Source: Allobosea sp. (GTDB taxonomy: Bacteria > Pseudomonadota > Alphaproteobacteria > Rhizobiales > Beijerinckiaceae). Taken from it: a stretch of DNA of 64,000 nucleotides. Shown piece after piece: positions 16,171 through 25,319 of the stretch (the stretch's first letter is position 1; each line of letters starts with the position of its first letter). The DNA is taken from NCBI RefSeq assembly GCF_030695125.1, contig NZ_JAUYTP010000068.1, positions 124,001 through 188,000 on the forward strand. The letters are read 5' to 3'. Below the pieces are notes generated by a model. It had not been told where the DNA came from. It saw only the letters and a list, made by a program, of their open reading frames with translations, and searched no databases. Position numbers and translations under genes: made by a program.

Positions 16171-16553
16171 TCTTGCCGTTCGCAAGATCGGCTATGGCGA
16201 TAAACGAGCGTCGGAATAAGCTTTTCGGACCCGGGGGCGGTACCCGGCGCCTCCACCACAGCCCTGCGGCGAAAGCCTCGAGGGCGGCTTGCGGGATCTT
16301 TGGACCGCGGGCTGGCCAGGCCGTTCAGGCAGGGTTGCGGCGGGGGCGAAATAGGATCGACGAGAGTGTAAAGGCCGTTCTTTTGCCCGGTATGGTTCCG
16401 CCGTTATAGGGCTAACGCATAGTTGCCAATGACAACAATGCTCGGGTCGCTGTCGCCGCGTAAGCGGTGCTGGTTCCCAAACCTAAGTCCTTCCGTTTAG
16501 CGACGTAAGGCGGGGCCCGGAGGCGCCTGGCAACAGAAGCCTCCACTTTTTTT
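16170..16553 (+). ncRNA. ssrA: Transfer-messenger RNA, circularly permuted two-piece type
   Basis: The acceptor piece comes first. It has a T-arm CCGGG-GGCGGTA-CCCGG (16231-16247), the acceptor strand CGCCTCC (16248-16254) and ACCA (16255-16258). After a spacer, the coding piece begins at 16342 with GGGGGCG, complementary to CGCCTCC with one G-U, followed by GGATCGACGAG. The resume codon GCC at 16425 opens the tag ANDNNARVAVAA, stop TAA at 16461-16463. The rest folds as the pseudoknot region and ends in a terminator. Permutation is the normal alphaproteobacterial state. It rescues stalled ribosomes and tags the product for ClpXP; the adaptor gene sspB follows directly. The 5' limit is approximate. 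Confidence 0.92.
16519..16553 (+). terminator. Terminator of the tmRNA gene
   Basis: GGAGGC (16519-16524) and GCCTCC (16539-16544) pair around a 14-base loop and are followed by a run of seven T (16547-16553). sspB starts 54 bases further on and so probably has its own promoter or depends on read-through. Confidence 0.75.
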
Positions 16554-16606
16554 GATGGCCTGGCCGGCTGGCGCAGCCGGATACTGCAAGCGGAAGCCAC
16601 GACCCG

Positions 16607-17260
16607 ATGTCAAAGGATGTTCTTCGCTACGATCTGATGGTGCAGGAGGCACTGAAGGGGGTCGTGCGCAGGATTCTCACCGAGGCTGGGCGGGACGGCC
16701 TGCCGGGCGAACATCATTTCTACATCACCTTCCGGACCACGGCGCCGGGCGTGCGGGTTTCGCAACGCCTGCGCGACAAGCATGCCGAAGAGATGACGAT
16801 CGTTCTCCAGCATCAGTTCTGGGATCTGAGCGTCAGCGAGCATGCCTTCGAGGTCGGCCTGTCCTTTTCCGGCGTGCCGGAACGGTTGCTGATCCCCTTC
16901 GACGCCATCACCACCTTCTTCGACCCGTCCGTCCAGTTCGGCCTGAAGTTCGAGACGCAGGACGCCGCCGATAGCGCCTCCGCCAACGACCAGGTGGCCT
17001 CGCCCAAGCCGCGCGGCGCCGGCTCCGAGCCGAGCGAGGCGCTGCCCGCGCCCGTTTCGCTCCCCGTCAAGGCGACACCGGCAGGCGTGCCCGCCATCAA
17101 GGGCAAGGTCGAGCGCGATCTCGCGCCGGCCGGCAAGGCCGGCGCCAAGGCGGCAAAATCGCGCCCCGACGATACGCCTGCGGATGCGGCAGCTGTGGCG
17201 GGCGACGACAATGCCGGCGCCCAGGTCGTCAGCCTCGACGCCTTCCGCAAGAAAACCTGA
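16607..17260 (+). CDS. sspB: SspB, ClpXP adaptor for tmRNA-tagged proteins
   Basis: This 217-residue protein has the alpha-type SspB domain at about residues 1-125 (DLMVQEALKGVVRRIL, GEHHFYITFRT, VLQHQFWDLSV, RLLIPFDAITTFFDPSVQFGLKF). An unstructured Pro/Ala/Lys linker follows, and the short conserved end VVSLDAFRKKT is probably the ClpX-docking segment. SspB holds the ssrA tag and tethers the substrate to ClpX. Its place 54 bases downstream of the tmRNA gene puts the tag maker and the tag reader side by side. The ATG follows CCCG without a strong ribosome site. Confidence 0.9.
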   Translation: MSKDVLRYDLMVQEALKGVVRRILTEAGRDGLPGEHHFYITFRTTAPGVRVSQRLRDKHAEEMTIVLQHQFWDLSVSEHAFEVGLSFSGVPERLLIPFDAITTFFDPSVQFGLKFETQDAADSASANDQVASPKPRGAGSEPSEALPAPVSLPVKATPAGVPAIKGKVERDLAPAGKAGAKAAKSRPDDTPADAAAVAGDDNAGAQVVSLDAFRKKT

Positions 17261-17349
17261 CCCGCCGCCGAGCCTGACGGGCAAGAACCTCACCGGGCTC
17301 GACCCCTGCGCATCGTCGCCGACGGCAGCCCCCGCAGAGCAGGCTGACC

Positions 17350-18759
17350 ATGCCCGAGACGCGCACCACCGACATCCGCACCGAGACCGATTCCTTTGGT
17401 CCGATCGCCGTGCCCGCGGATCGCTACTGGGGCGCGCAGACGCAGCGCTCGCTGGAGAATTTCCGCATCGGCGGCGAGCGCGAGCGCATGCCGCTGCCGC
17501 TCGTCCATGCGCTGGTCCTGGTCAAGAAGGCGGCCGCCCATGTCAATGCGAGGCTCGGCCTCATCGACCAGCGCGTAGCGGGAGCCATCGGCCAGGCCGC
17601 CGACGAGGCGCTGGCGGGCAAGTTCGACGGGCATTTCCCGCTGGTGATCTGGCAGACCGGCTCCGGCACCCAGTCCAACATGAACGCCAACGAGGTGCTG
17701 GCCAACCGCGCCAACGAGATCCTCGGCGAGGGGCTGGGCGCCAAGAGCCCGGTCCATCCCAACGACCACGTCAATCGCGGCCAGTCCTCGAACGACTGCT
17801 TCCCGACGGCCATGCACATCGCCGCCGTGCTCGAACTCTCGCGGCGCCTGCTGCCGGCGCTGCGTGGGCTCGAACAGGCGCTTGCGGCCAAGGCCGAAGC
17901 CTTCAAGAGCCTCGTCAAGATCGGCCGGACCCATCTCCAGGACGCCACCCCGGTCACGCTCGGCCAGGAGTTCTCCGGCTATGCGATGCAGCTTCATCTC
18001 GGCATCGGTCGCATCGAGGCCTCGCTCGGCGGGCTTCTCGCGCTGGCGCAGGGCGGCACCGCGGTGGGCACGGGGCTCAACACCCATCCCGATTTCGCCG
18101 TGCTGTTCGCAAGGGAGGTGCAGTCGCTGACCGGCCTGCCCTTCCGCAGCGCCGAGAACAAGTTCGAGGCGCTGGCGAGCCATGGCGCGCTCGCCGCTGC
18201 CCATGGCGCGCTGTCGGCGCTCGCCGCCGACCTGTTCAAGATCGCCAGCGACATCCGGCTGATGGGCTCGGGCCCGCGCTCGGGGCTCGGCGAGATCAGC
18301 CTGCCGGAGAACGAGCCCGGCTCCTCGATCATGCCCGGCAAGGTCAATCCCACCCAGGCCGAGGCGCTGACGATGGTGGCGGCGCAGGTTCTCGGCAACC
18401 AGACGACGATCGGCTTTGCCGCCAGCCAGGGTCATTTCGAGCTCAATGTCTTCAAGCCGGTGATCGGAGCCGCCTTCCTGCAGTCGGTCCGGCTGCTGGC
18501 GGACGCTGCCGAGAGCTTCCGTGTCCATTGCGTCGAGGGCATCCTCGCCAACGAGGCGCAACTCGAAGCCCTGCTGTCGCGCTCGCTGATGCTGGTGACG
18601 GCGCTGGCGCCGGCGATCGGCTACGACAAGGCGGCCGGCATCGCCAAGGCGGCCCATCACAACGGCACCACGTTGCGCGAAGAGGCCCTGCGCGCCGGCG
18701 TCGAAGCGGCGCTGTTCGATGCGACCGTCAGGCCCGAGCGCATGCTCGGCCCGGCCTGA
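17350..18759 (+). CDS. fumC: Fumarate hydratase, class II
   Basis: This 469-residue enzyme of the tricarboxylic acid cycle interconverts fumarate and malate without an iron-sulfur cluster. It shows [28 protein letters not shown], the catalytic His region [19 protein letters not shown], and the superfamily signature [11 protein letters not shown] that carries the catalytic Ser. The length is typical. Two small genes (DUF4169 and RHH) follow directly on the same strand, an association frequent in Hyphomicrobiales. sspB lies 89 bases upstream. Confidence 0.95.
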   Translation: MPETRTTDIRTETDSFGPIAVPADRYWGAQTQRSLENFRIGGERERMPLPLVHALVLVKKAAAHVNARLGLIDQRVAGAIGQAADEALAGKFDGHFPLVIWQTGSGTQSNMNANEVLANRANEILGEGLGAKSPVHPNDHVNRGQSSNDCFPTAMHIAAVLELSRRLLPALRGLEQALAAKAEAFKSLVKIGRTHLQDATPVTLGQEFSGYAMQLHLGIGRIEASLGGLLALAQGGTAVGTGLNTHPDFAVLFAREVQSLTGLPFRSAENKFEALASHGALAAAHGALSALAADLFKIASDIRLMGSGPRSGLGEISLPENEPGSSIMPGKVNPTQAEALTMVAAQVLGNQTTIGFAASQGHFELNVFKPVIGAAFLQSVRLLADAAESFRVHCVEGILANEAQLEALLSRSLMLVTALAPAIGYDKAAGIAKAAHHNGTTLREEALRAGVEAALFDATVRPERMLGPA

Positions 18760-18775
18760 ACGGAGCCCGACCGCC

Positions 18776-18988
18776 ATGGCCGAGATCGTCAATCTTCGTC
18801 GCGCCCGCAAGCAGCGCGCAAGGCAGGACGCGGAGGCGCAGGCGAACCAGAACCGGATCGCATTCGGCCGCACCAAGGCCGAGCGCAAGATTACCGAGGC
18901 TGAGGCCGACAAGGCGGAGCGCACGCTCGACGGACACCGGCTGATCGGCCGAGATGGCAAACCGAGAGACGACGAGCCTGCGCCGTGA
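18776..18988 (+). CDS. DUF4169 small basic protein
   Basis: This 70-residue, highly charged, probably helical protein opens MAEIVNLRRARKQRARQDAE and ends GRDGKPRDD. This matches DUF4169, a short family of unknown function next to fumC in alphaproteobacteria. There is no signal or membrane segment. It starts 16 bases after the fumC stop; its TGA overlaps the GTG of the ribbon-helix-helix gene. The pair may form a small regulatory unit, but this is inference. Confidence 0.8.
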   Translation: MAEIVNLRRARKQRARQDAEAQANQNRIAFGRTKAERKITEAEADKAERTLDGHRLIGRDGKPRDDEPAP

Positions 18989-19257
18989 ACGCCGACCGCA
19001 AGCGCTCCCTGACGATCGCTGGGCACCGCACCAGCGTCTCGCTGGAAGAGCCGTTCTGGGAGGCGCTCAAGGACATCGCCGCGATCGAGGGCCAGACGGT
19101 GGCGGCGCTGATCGCGGCCGTGGACGGCCGCCGCGAGGGCGTCAACCTCTCCTCCGCCCTGCGGCTGCATGTGCTGGCGCATTACCAGGGGCTGGCGGCG
19201 CAGTCGGCCGTTTCTCACGCAGGCACCGAGGCCGCCAGGTCGCCTGAAAGCGATTGA
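18985..19257 (+). CDS. Ribbon-helix-helix domain protein
   Basis: This 90-residue protein opens with a beta strand (RKRSLTIAGHRTSVSLE), then helix 1 (PFWEALKDIAAIEG) and helix 2 (TVAALIAAVDG), the order of the RHH_4 type found behind DUF4169. RHH proteins usually bind DNA as dimers, but this subtype is uncharacterised. It starts with GTG overlapping the upstream stop by four bases (GTGA). It could regulate fumC or a distant target. It ends 70 bases before the convergent AsmA gene. Confidence 0.8.
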   Translation: MNADRKRSLTIAGHRTSVSLEEPFWEALKDIAAIEGQTVAALIAAVDGRREGVNLSSALRLHVLAHYQGLAAQSAVSHAGTEAARSPESD

Positions 19258-19327
19258 CCATCAGGCACTTGCCGCCGCCTCCTGAATCATCCTCGTAACA
19301 TCTTGAATCAGAGTACGAAGCCGCCCT

Positions 19328-22300
19328 TCAGTTGGGCTGTCCGGTCCGCGACAAGGGCCGCGGCACGGACTCGATGTCGATCGGCGGCGCGAGCGGCGGG
19401 GCCGGCTGCAGGATCGCATCGGGGAAGTTCGCTCGGGGGGCGCCGGGCAGGATCAGCGGCCCGGGCTGCGGGGGCTGAGCCGCCGCGCGTTCCGCTGCCG
19501 ACCGCTCGGCGGCGGCGCGCGCCCGCTCTGCCCGCTCCTCGCTCTCGATGCGGCGGCGCATCTCCTGCTCCATCCGCGCCTGCTCGGCGCGGCGCGTCTC
19601 CTCCGCCCGGCGCTCCTCGGCGAGCCGTCTGGCCTCCTCGGCCCGCCGCGCCTCCTCGGCCCGTTTTTCCTCGGCGAGACGGCGTTCTTCCTCCGCCTTG
19701 ATGAATTCGGCAAGCTTGCGCTCGTTCTCGCGCGTTTCCCGCTCGGCCCGCAGCCGTCGCGAATGGGCAGCGCGCTCGCGCGCATCGGCCTCGAACGCCT
19801 CGACGCGCTCGATCTCGCGCGCCAGCGCCCGCGCCGCCACGACATTGGAGAGCGCGTTGACGTCGGTCTCCCGCCGCGGCGCGAAGAGCGGGCCGCGCCA
19901 GGCGACACCGACCTGCGGCGCCTCCGGGGGCCAGCCCTTCGGCAGGGGGCCGAGCGGCTTGAGGCCGAGCCGCAGATCGAGCGTCAGGGCGCGCAGATCG
20001 ACGATGCCGCTGGCCTCGGTTCGCAAACCAGCGCGCTCGAAGGTCAGGGGCTGGAGCCGGATCAGTCCACCCGCCAGGGTGAAGGGCACGGTGACGCCGC
20101 CCAGCGCCCAGCTGTCACGGTCGAGCGCCTCGGAGAGCCGCTGCTGCAGCCGCGACGCATCGCTTTCGGAGGCGTCCTCGCCGGTGGCGGCGATGATGCG
20201 GGCATAGGCAGCCGGGTCGAAGCGGGTGAGGCGCGCCTCCGCGAAGGTCAGGCTGCCGGCGCCGCCGAGCCCCGCGATCAGCCGGGCCGGGCTTTCGCCC
20301 GAGCCGCCGGCCTCGAACTGGCCGGACACCTTGCCGCCGAGGGCGCCGCCTGTCAGCGGGGCGAGATCGACCCCATCGAGGCTGATCCGCCCCGACAGCT
20401 GCGCAAGCCCGCCTTCGCGGCGCGTTGCGAAACGCCCGCCGACGCGCCCGCCCCCATAGGCCGCAATCAGGTCGTCGAGCCGCAAGCCGTCCTGATCCGA
20501 CCGCAGGCCGAAGCGCGCATCGCGCAGGACGATGCCGTCGCCTGCGGCCAGCGCGGCGGCCTCGATCGCGAGCTGAAAATCGGGCAGTCCGGCGGCTGCA
20601 CCAAATCGCGTCGTCGACCAGGTCGCTCCTCCCGCCGGACCGGCACCAAGCGCCGCGCCCAGCAGCCGGCGCAGATCGACATCCGCCAGAGCAAGCCGGC
20701 CGCTCAGGCCCTTCTCCCGGGCGAAAGCAACGGCGCCGCGCGCCCCGGCGGGGCCCAGATTGACGACGAGGTCGTCGAGCGTCACGGCGTCCGGGCCGAA
20801 ACCGACGCGGGCATGGGCGTCGACCAGGCCCTCGGGCAGAAGCCGCGAGGCTCCTTCGGGCAGAAGCTGCCCGATTCCGTCAGCCTGGATCGTCAGCCGC
20901 GCCGCCGCCGCCTCGTTCTCCAGCACGATCGAGAGGCCGGGGCCGGCGAGCGTCCCGACCAGCCGGTTGGCGCCCTGCTCCAGCACGAGGTCGCCGGGCC
21001 CGCCCTGGCGGGGCGCCGGCAGCCCCAGCGCAACAAAGATCTGACGGCGGTCGGCGACGTCAAAACGCAGCCGCGCGCCCGTCCAGCGCCCATTGCCATC
21101 GAGCCGCCCGGTCAGCGAGAGGCGCCCGGCCTGCGCCGAACCCTCGACGACGAGGCCGGTGTCGCCGGCAGGCGCCCGCGTCAGGCGAAAGCCCGCATCG
21201 AGCCGCGACAGACCGTCCCCAGCGCGCATCAGACCCTGCCGCGCCGCCTCGGGCAAAAGCGGCCCGGCGAGCGCGGCGATCGTCTCGAAGCGCGGCGCGC
21301 GGATGCGGCCGGCAATCTCCCCGCCCTCGGCCAGCAGCGCCCCCGAGCCCGCGACGCTGACGCCGCCGAAGCCCTCGATCGCCAGCCGGCTGAGGCGCCA
21401 GACCGGGCCCTCGCGGCGCAGGTCGAGGCTCGCCGAGCCCGGCGGCGCATTGCGGAAGCGCGCCTGTGTCAGGTTGAGGTCGAGCGCGAGGTCACGCGCG
21501 CCGAGCAGGCCGGCGAAGCTCTCGCCCGGCGGCAATGTGTTGAGATCGATGCCCTGCAGCACCGCTCTGGCCGCCAGCCGCTGCGGGGTGATGTCGCCCG
21601 ACAGATCGAGCCGGACGCCCGACGAGCCGATCACCATCAGCCGCTGCAGGCCGATGCGCCCGCCATCCCAGGCGCCGATCGCCTCCGCATCGATCTGGCC
21701 GAGCCCCCCGACGAGGTCGGCCAGCGCCGGATCAAGACCCGCCCGGGCCAGCACGAGCCCGACCCGCCGCGCATCCTCGGCCTTGACGTTGAGCCGGCCG
21801 GCCAGGCCTCGGGGGTCGGCCGCACCGCTGGCGCCGAGCAGCGCACCGGCGATGCGCGCAGACGCCGTGGCCTGCGTCAGGCCGTTGCCATCCAGCCGCC
21901 CGCGCAGACCGAAGGCGGAGAAATCCTCGCCGCGCCAGAGGATCTGGTCGAGATCGAGCGAGATGTCGAAATGCCCCGGCAGGGCCTGCAGGGCCCGTTC
22001 GAAGCCGGCGCGCTCGGCCAGCGCACCGGCCAGCCCGTCGAGATCGAGCCGGCGCGCCCGCAGCGCCAGCGATCCCGTTCCCGCCGCCGGCAGGAACTGC
22101 CCCTCGCCTTCCAGCCGGGCCGCCCCGCCGGCGATGTCGAGGACGAGCCCCGTCGCGCTGAGTTGCCGGCTGCCGCCGCTGACCTTGCCCGACATGGCGA
22201 GCGCGCCGCCCGGCGACAGCGTGAACGCGCCGTCCAGCCCGAGACCGCTTGGGCCGTTCTCCGCCGGCAGCAGCAGATGGCCGTCGAAGCTGAACTGGAT

Positions 22301-22927
22301 GTCCTGCCCGGTGACGAAGGTCTTGGCGCGCAGCCTGCCGTCAGGCTCCAGCGCGCCGGTGGTGATGCGAACCGACGCTCCGGCCGCCTCGCCCTCGAAC
22401 CGCCACGGGCCCGACAGGCTGACGGCGGAAACCTCGGCGGCAACGGGGCCGATCGTCACGGGCTCCCGCCCGGCCTCGCGCCAGACCAGCACGGAGCGGC
22501 TGATCGCGAGCCGGTCGAGGCTTGTCTGCGTCGGCAGGCCGGAGCCCGTGCGCGCCGGCAGGCTGACCGCACCGGCCTCGTCGAGCACGACGGACACGAC
22601 CGCACCGTCCGCCCGGGCGTCGGCGATGCGGAACTCGCCCCGCGCCAGCGCCGACAGCGCGAGTTCGACCGTCAGCGTCTCGACGGACGCCGTGCTGGCA
22701 TCGGGCGTCGTGCCGCCGAAGCGCACATCCTGAAGCGTCAGCCGCGGCGACGGCAGCAGCCGCAGCCCGATTCCCCCGGCCAGGCGCGTCTCGACACCGA
22801 GCGCGCTGCCGAGCCTCGCCTCGAACTGGGGCCGGTAGCCGCGCCAGTCGACGAAGCCGGGCCCGATCAGGGCGGCCAGCAGCGCCAGCACCAGCAGGCC
22901 GGCCAGGACTGTCAGGGTCTCACGCAA
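19328..22927 (-). CDS. Large AsmA-like envelope protein with coiled-coil tail
   Basis: This 1199-residue protein is anchored by one N-terminal helix (LTVLAGLLVLALLAALIG, residues 4-21). The following FVDWRGYRPQFEARLGSALG and LLPSPRLTLQDVRFG are typical of the AsmA/TamB/DUF3971 superfamily, whose long beta grooves move lipids between membranes. Many GLxLDLSGxI-like repeats follow. An AsmA C-terminal type module sits around 820-1010 (VPFTLAGGLIRLQPLTFER). The last part, about 1040-1160, is a strongly charged Glu/Arg/Ala coiled coil, an unusual addition. The end is Pro-rich. Most of it would be periplasmic. It is a single gene; the target lipid or protein is unknown. Confidence 0.82.
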   Translation of the reverse strand: MRETLTVLAGLLVLALLAALIGPGFVDWRGYRPQFEARLGSALGVETRLAGGIGLRLLPSPRLTLQDVRFGGTTPDASTASVETLTVELALSALARGEFRIADARADGAVVSVVLDEAGAVSLPARTGSGLPTQTSLDRLAISRSVLVWREAGREPVTIGPVAAEVSAVSLSGPWRFEGEAAGASVRITTGALEPDGRLRAKTFVTGQDIQFSFDGHLLLPAENGPSGLGLDGAFTLSPGGALAMSGKVSGGSRQLSATGLVLDIAGGAARLEGEGQFLPAAGTGSLALRARRLDLDGLAGALAERAGFERALQALPGHFDISLDLDQILWRGEDFSAFGLRGRLDGNGLTQATASARIAGALLGASGAADPRGLAGRLNVKAEDARRVGLVLARAGLDPALADLVGGLGQIDAEAIGAWDGGRIGLQRLMVIGSSGVRLDLSGDITPQRLAARAVLQGIDLNTLPPGESFAGLLGARDLALDLNLTQARFRNAPPGSASLDLRREGPVWRLSRLAIEGFGGVSVAGSGALLAEGGEIAGRIRAPRFETIAALAGPLLPEAARQGLMRAGDGLSRLDAGFRLTRAPAGDTGLVVEGSAQAGRLSLTGRLDGNGRWTGARLRFDVADRRQIFVALGLPAPRQGGPGDLVLEQGANRLVGTLAGPGLSIVLENEAAAARLTIQADGIGQLLPEGASRLLPEGLVDAHARVGFGPDAVTLDDLVVNLGPAGARGAVAFAREKGLSGRLALADVDLRRLLGAALGAGPAGGATWSTTRFGAAAGLPDFQLAIEAAALAAGDGIVLRDARFGLRSDQDGLRLDDLIAAYGGGRVGGRFATRREGGLAQLSGRISLDGVDLAPLTGGALGGKVSGQFEAGGSGESPARLIAGLGGAGSLTFAEARLTRFDPAAYARIIAATGEDASESDASRLQQRLSEALDRDSWALGGVTVPFTLAGGLIRLQPLTFERAGLRTEASGIVDLRALTLDLRLGLKPLGPLPKGWPPEAPQVGVAWRGPLFAPRRETDVNALSNVVAARALAREIERVEAFEADARERAAHSRRLRAERETRENERKLAEFIKAEEERRLAEEKRAEEARRAEEARRLAEERRAEETRRAEQARMEQEMRRRIESEERAERARAAAERSAAERAAAQPPQPGPLILPGAPRANFPDAILQPAPPLAPPIDIESVPRPLSRTGQPN

Positions 22928-23047
22928 CGTCCGGCACTATCCTCGTCATCTGGGGGGCGACCCGGATCATGCAGGCAAGTCGCGGCGAGATCACGACATT
23001 TTCAGACAATGCGGTACAATTTGCCGAACCGTCCGTCCGGCGCACCG

Positions 23048-24496
23048 TCAGAGAACGAAAATCTTGCCGGGGTTGAGGATGTTCTGCGGATCGAGCGCAC
23101 GCTTCAGCGTCCGCATCACCGCCATGGCGGGGGCGCCGTGCTCGGCCTCGAGATACTTGATCTTCTTCTGGCCGACGCCGTGCTCGCCGGTGCAGGTGCC
23201 GCCCATGGCCAGCGCGCGCTTGACCAGCCGGTCGAGGAAACCCTGGACGCGCGCAACCTCGTCCGCATCGGACAGGTCGAGCAGAGGCTGGGTGTGGAAG
23301 TTGCCGTCGCCGACATGGCCGGCGATGGGCGCGATCAGCCCGCTCGCCTCGATGTCGCGCTTGGTCTCCTCGACGCACTCCGCGAGCTGCGAGATCGGCA
23401 CGCAGACATCGGTCGCCAGCGTCTCGGCGCCAGGCCTGAGCGCGCGACCGGCCCAATAGCCGTTGTGGCGGGCTTCCCAGAGCCGGGTCCGGTCCTCGGC
23501 CTTGGTCGCCCAGTCGAAGGGGCCGCCGCCATGCTCGGTTGCGATCTCGCCGAAGCGTTCCGACTGCTCCTTCACCCAGGCCTCGGTGCCGTGGAACTCG
23601 ACGAACAGCATCGGCGTCTCCGGCAGGCCGAGCTTGGAATGCAGGTTGAAGCCCCGGATCATCACCTCGTCGAGAAGCTCGATGCGCGCCACCGGGATGC
23701 CGGTCTGGATCGTCATGATGGCGGTGTCGCAGGCCGCCTTGATCGAGGGGAACGGGCAGACGCCCGCGGCGATCGCCTCGGGGATGCCGTGCAGCTTCAG
23801 CGTCACCTCGGTGATGATGCCGAGCGTGCCCTCGGAGCCGACCAGCAGGCGGGTCAGGTCGTAGCCGGCCGAGGTCTTGCGGGCCCGCGTCGAGGTCTTG
23901 ACGATCGAGCCGTCCGCCATCACCGCCGTCAGCGCCAGGACATTGTCCTTCATCGTGCCGTAGCGCACCGCATTGGTGCCCGAAGCCCGGGTGGCGGCCA
24001 TGCCGCCGAGCGAGGCGTCGGCGCCGGGGTCGATCGGGAACATCAGTCCCATGTCGCGCAGATGCTCGTTCAGCTCCTTGCGGGTGACACCGGCCTCGAC
24101 GACGCAGTCGAGATCCTCGGCATGCACCGCGACGATGGCCTTCATCTGGCTCATGTCGATGCAGACGCCGCCGAAGGGCGCGTTCACATGCCCCTCCAGC
24201 GAGGTGCCGGTCCCGAAGGCGATGGCGGGCACGCCATGCTGGGCGCAGAGCTGCACAATCTGCGAGACCTCCTGCGTGCTGTGCGGAAACACCACCGCAT
24301 CGGGCGCCTGATTAGGGATCCAGGTCAGCGTGTGGCCGTGCTGCTGGCGCACCGCCAGGCTCGTCACCAGCCGATTGCCGAAGGCCGCCGCCAAGGCACG
24401 GGTCACGGCGGCGACGGATTCCGGCGAGGGCGGCAGCATGGCGGCCGGTGCGGGGGCTTCATGCGCGGCAGTGGCGGGCAAACTCATTGTCAACAT
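23048..24496 (-). CDS. FAD-linked D-2-hydroxyacid dehydrogenase (GlcD/D-LDH-like)
   Basis: This 482-residue oxidase is of the vanillyl-alcohol/GlcD superfamily. The FAD-binding PCMH domain spans about 60-240, with PHSTQEVSQIVQLC, AFGTGTSLEGH and DPGADASLGGMAATRASGTNAVRYG. The substrate-binding cap shows the His residues of GHVGDGNFHTQP and the C-terminal TGEHGVGQKKIKYL. This pattern fits D-lactate or another D-2-hydroxyacid as substrate, oxidised to the 2-oxoacid, with electrons passed to a cytochrome or quinone. No FeS or GlcE/F partner is nearby. A second ATG three codons in is an equally good start. It is divergent from the thioesterase gene. Confidence 0.87.
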   Translation of the reverse strand: MLTMSLPATAAHEAPAPAAMLPPSPESVAAVTRALAAAFGNRLVTSLAVRQQHGHTLTWIPNQAPDAVVFPHSTQEVSQIVQLCAQHGVPAIAFGTGTSLEGHVNAPFGGVCIDMSQMKAIVAVHAEDLDCVVEAGVTRKELNEHLRDMGLMFPIDPGADASLGGMAATRASGTNAVRYGTMKDNVLALTAVMADGSIVKTSTRARKTSAGYDLTRLLVGSEGTLGIITEVTLKLHGIPEAIAAGVCPFPSIKAACDTAIMTIQTGIPVARIELLDEVMIRGFNLHSKLGLPETPMLFVEFHGTEAWVKEQSERFGEIATEHGGGPFDWATKAEDRTRLWEARHNGYWAGRALRPGAETLATDVCVPISQLAECVEETKRDIEASGLIAPIAGHVGDGNFHTQPLLDLSDADEVARVQGFLDRLVKRALAMGGTCTGEHGVGQKKIKYLEAEHGAPAMAVMRTLKRALDPQNILNPGKIFVL

Positions 24497-24728
24497 CCGG
24501 CTCTGGAGATTAGACTTGAAACAGTTCGGTTTTGCAGACCGTTACGATCCGGGCGGCACCACGGCGCCGGCTGGTTCGGCGGTCTCTCACCGGGCTGACG
24601 GCGGCTCATCATGCAGTATGACAGACCATCGCGGCAGGCAACGGGCAGGCGCGACGCGGCGCTCTGCGGGGAGGCCGGCGCAGGACGGGAAGCGTGAGCC
24701 AGCGAGGCTCCGACAGAGGGAGGCGGCC

Positions 24729-25289
24729 ATGAAAGACGACACCCGCAGCCCCGTGCTGTTTTTCGCGCCCTTCGTGTCTTCGGCGATGCGGGTCGAGCCG
24801 CAATGGATCGACTATAACGGCCATCTCAACATGGCCTATTACCATGTGATGTTCGACCGCGCCGTGGACGAGGTGTTTTCGCTGGTCGGTCTCCACCAGC
24901 ACTATGTCGACACCCGCCACGCCTCGACCTTCACGGCCGAGTGCCACATCCTCTACAAGCGCGAGCTGACCGAGAGCGACCAGGTCCGGGTCACCGCCCA
25001 GCTCATCGCCTTCGACGACAAGCGGCTGCATTATTATCTGGAGATGCGGCATGCCACCGAGGGCTGGCTCGCCGCCACCAGCGAGAACCTCTCGCTCCAT
25101 GTCGATCTGACCACCCGCAAGGTCTGCCCCTTCCCGGCCGACATCCTCGCCAACATCGCCCTGATGAAGGCGGCCCACAGCATGATGCCGCTGCCGGCGA
25201 CGATCGGCCGGATCATCGGCATGCCGCAGAAGACCGCGATCACGGTCGAGGGCATGACCGGCGAGCGCGAGACCGAAACGCGGCACTGA
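24729..25289 (+). CDS. Hotdog-fold thioesterase family protein
   Basis: This 186-residue acyl-CoA thioesterase-like protein has the 4HBT pattern: WIDYNGHLNMAYYHVMFDRAVDEV, with the active-site Asn-Gly-His and following acidic position, then TFTAECHILYKREL and KRLHYYLEMRHATEGWLAATSENLSLHVD. Related proteins occur as domains or partners of carnitine dehydrogenase. The ATG at 24729 has GGGAGG upstream; the longer frame adds non-family sequence. Without a carnitine gene nearby the substrate is open. The promoter region is shared with the divergent 2-hydroxyacid dehydrogenase. Confidence 0.82.
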   Translation: MKDDTRSPVLFFAPFVSSAMRVEPQWIDYNGHLNMAYYHVMFDRAVDEVFSLVGLHQHYVDTRHASTFTAECHILYKRELTESDQVRVTAQLIAFDDKRLHYYLEMRHATEGWLAATSENLSLHVDLTTRKVCPFPADILANIALMKAAHSMMPLPATIGRIIGMPQKTAITVEGMTGERETETRH

Positions 25290-25319
25290 TCGCGCGCCCT
25301 CTCCGGCCCGCCCGCTCTC

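Noticed and set aside
16412-16600. A 62-codon minus-strand frame across the tmRNA gene.
   Set aside because: The region is explained by the folded tmRNA coding piece and its terminator.
19763-24598. A 1611-codon open frame on the plus strand.
   Set aside because: It is antisense to the AsmA and dehydrogenase genes, which have clear domain motifs. Long shadow frames are expected at this GC content.
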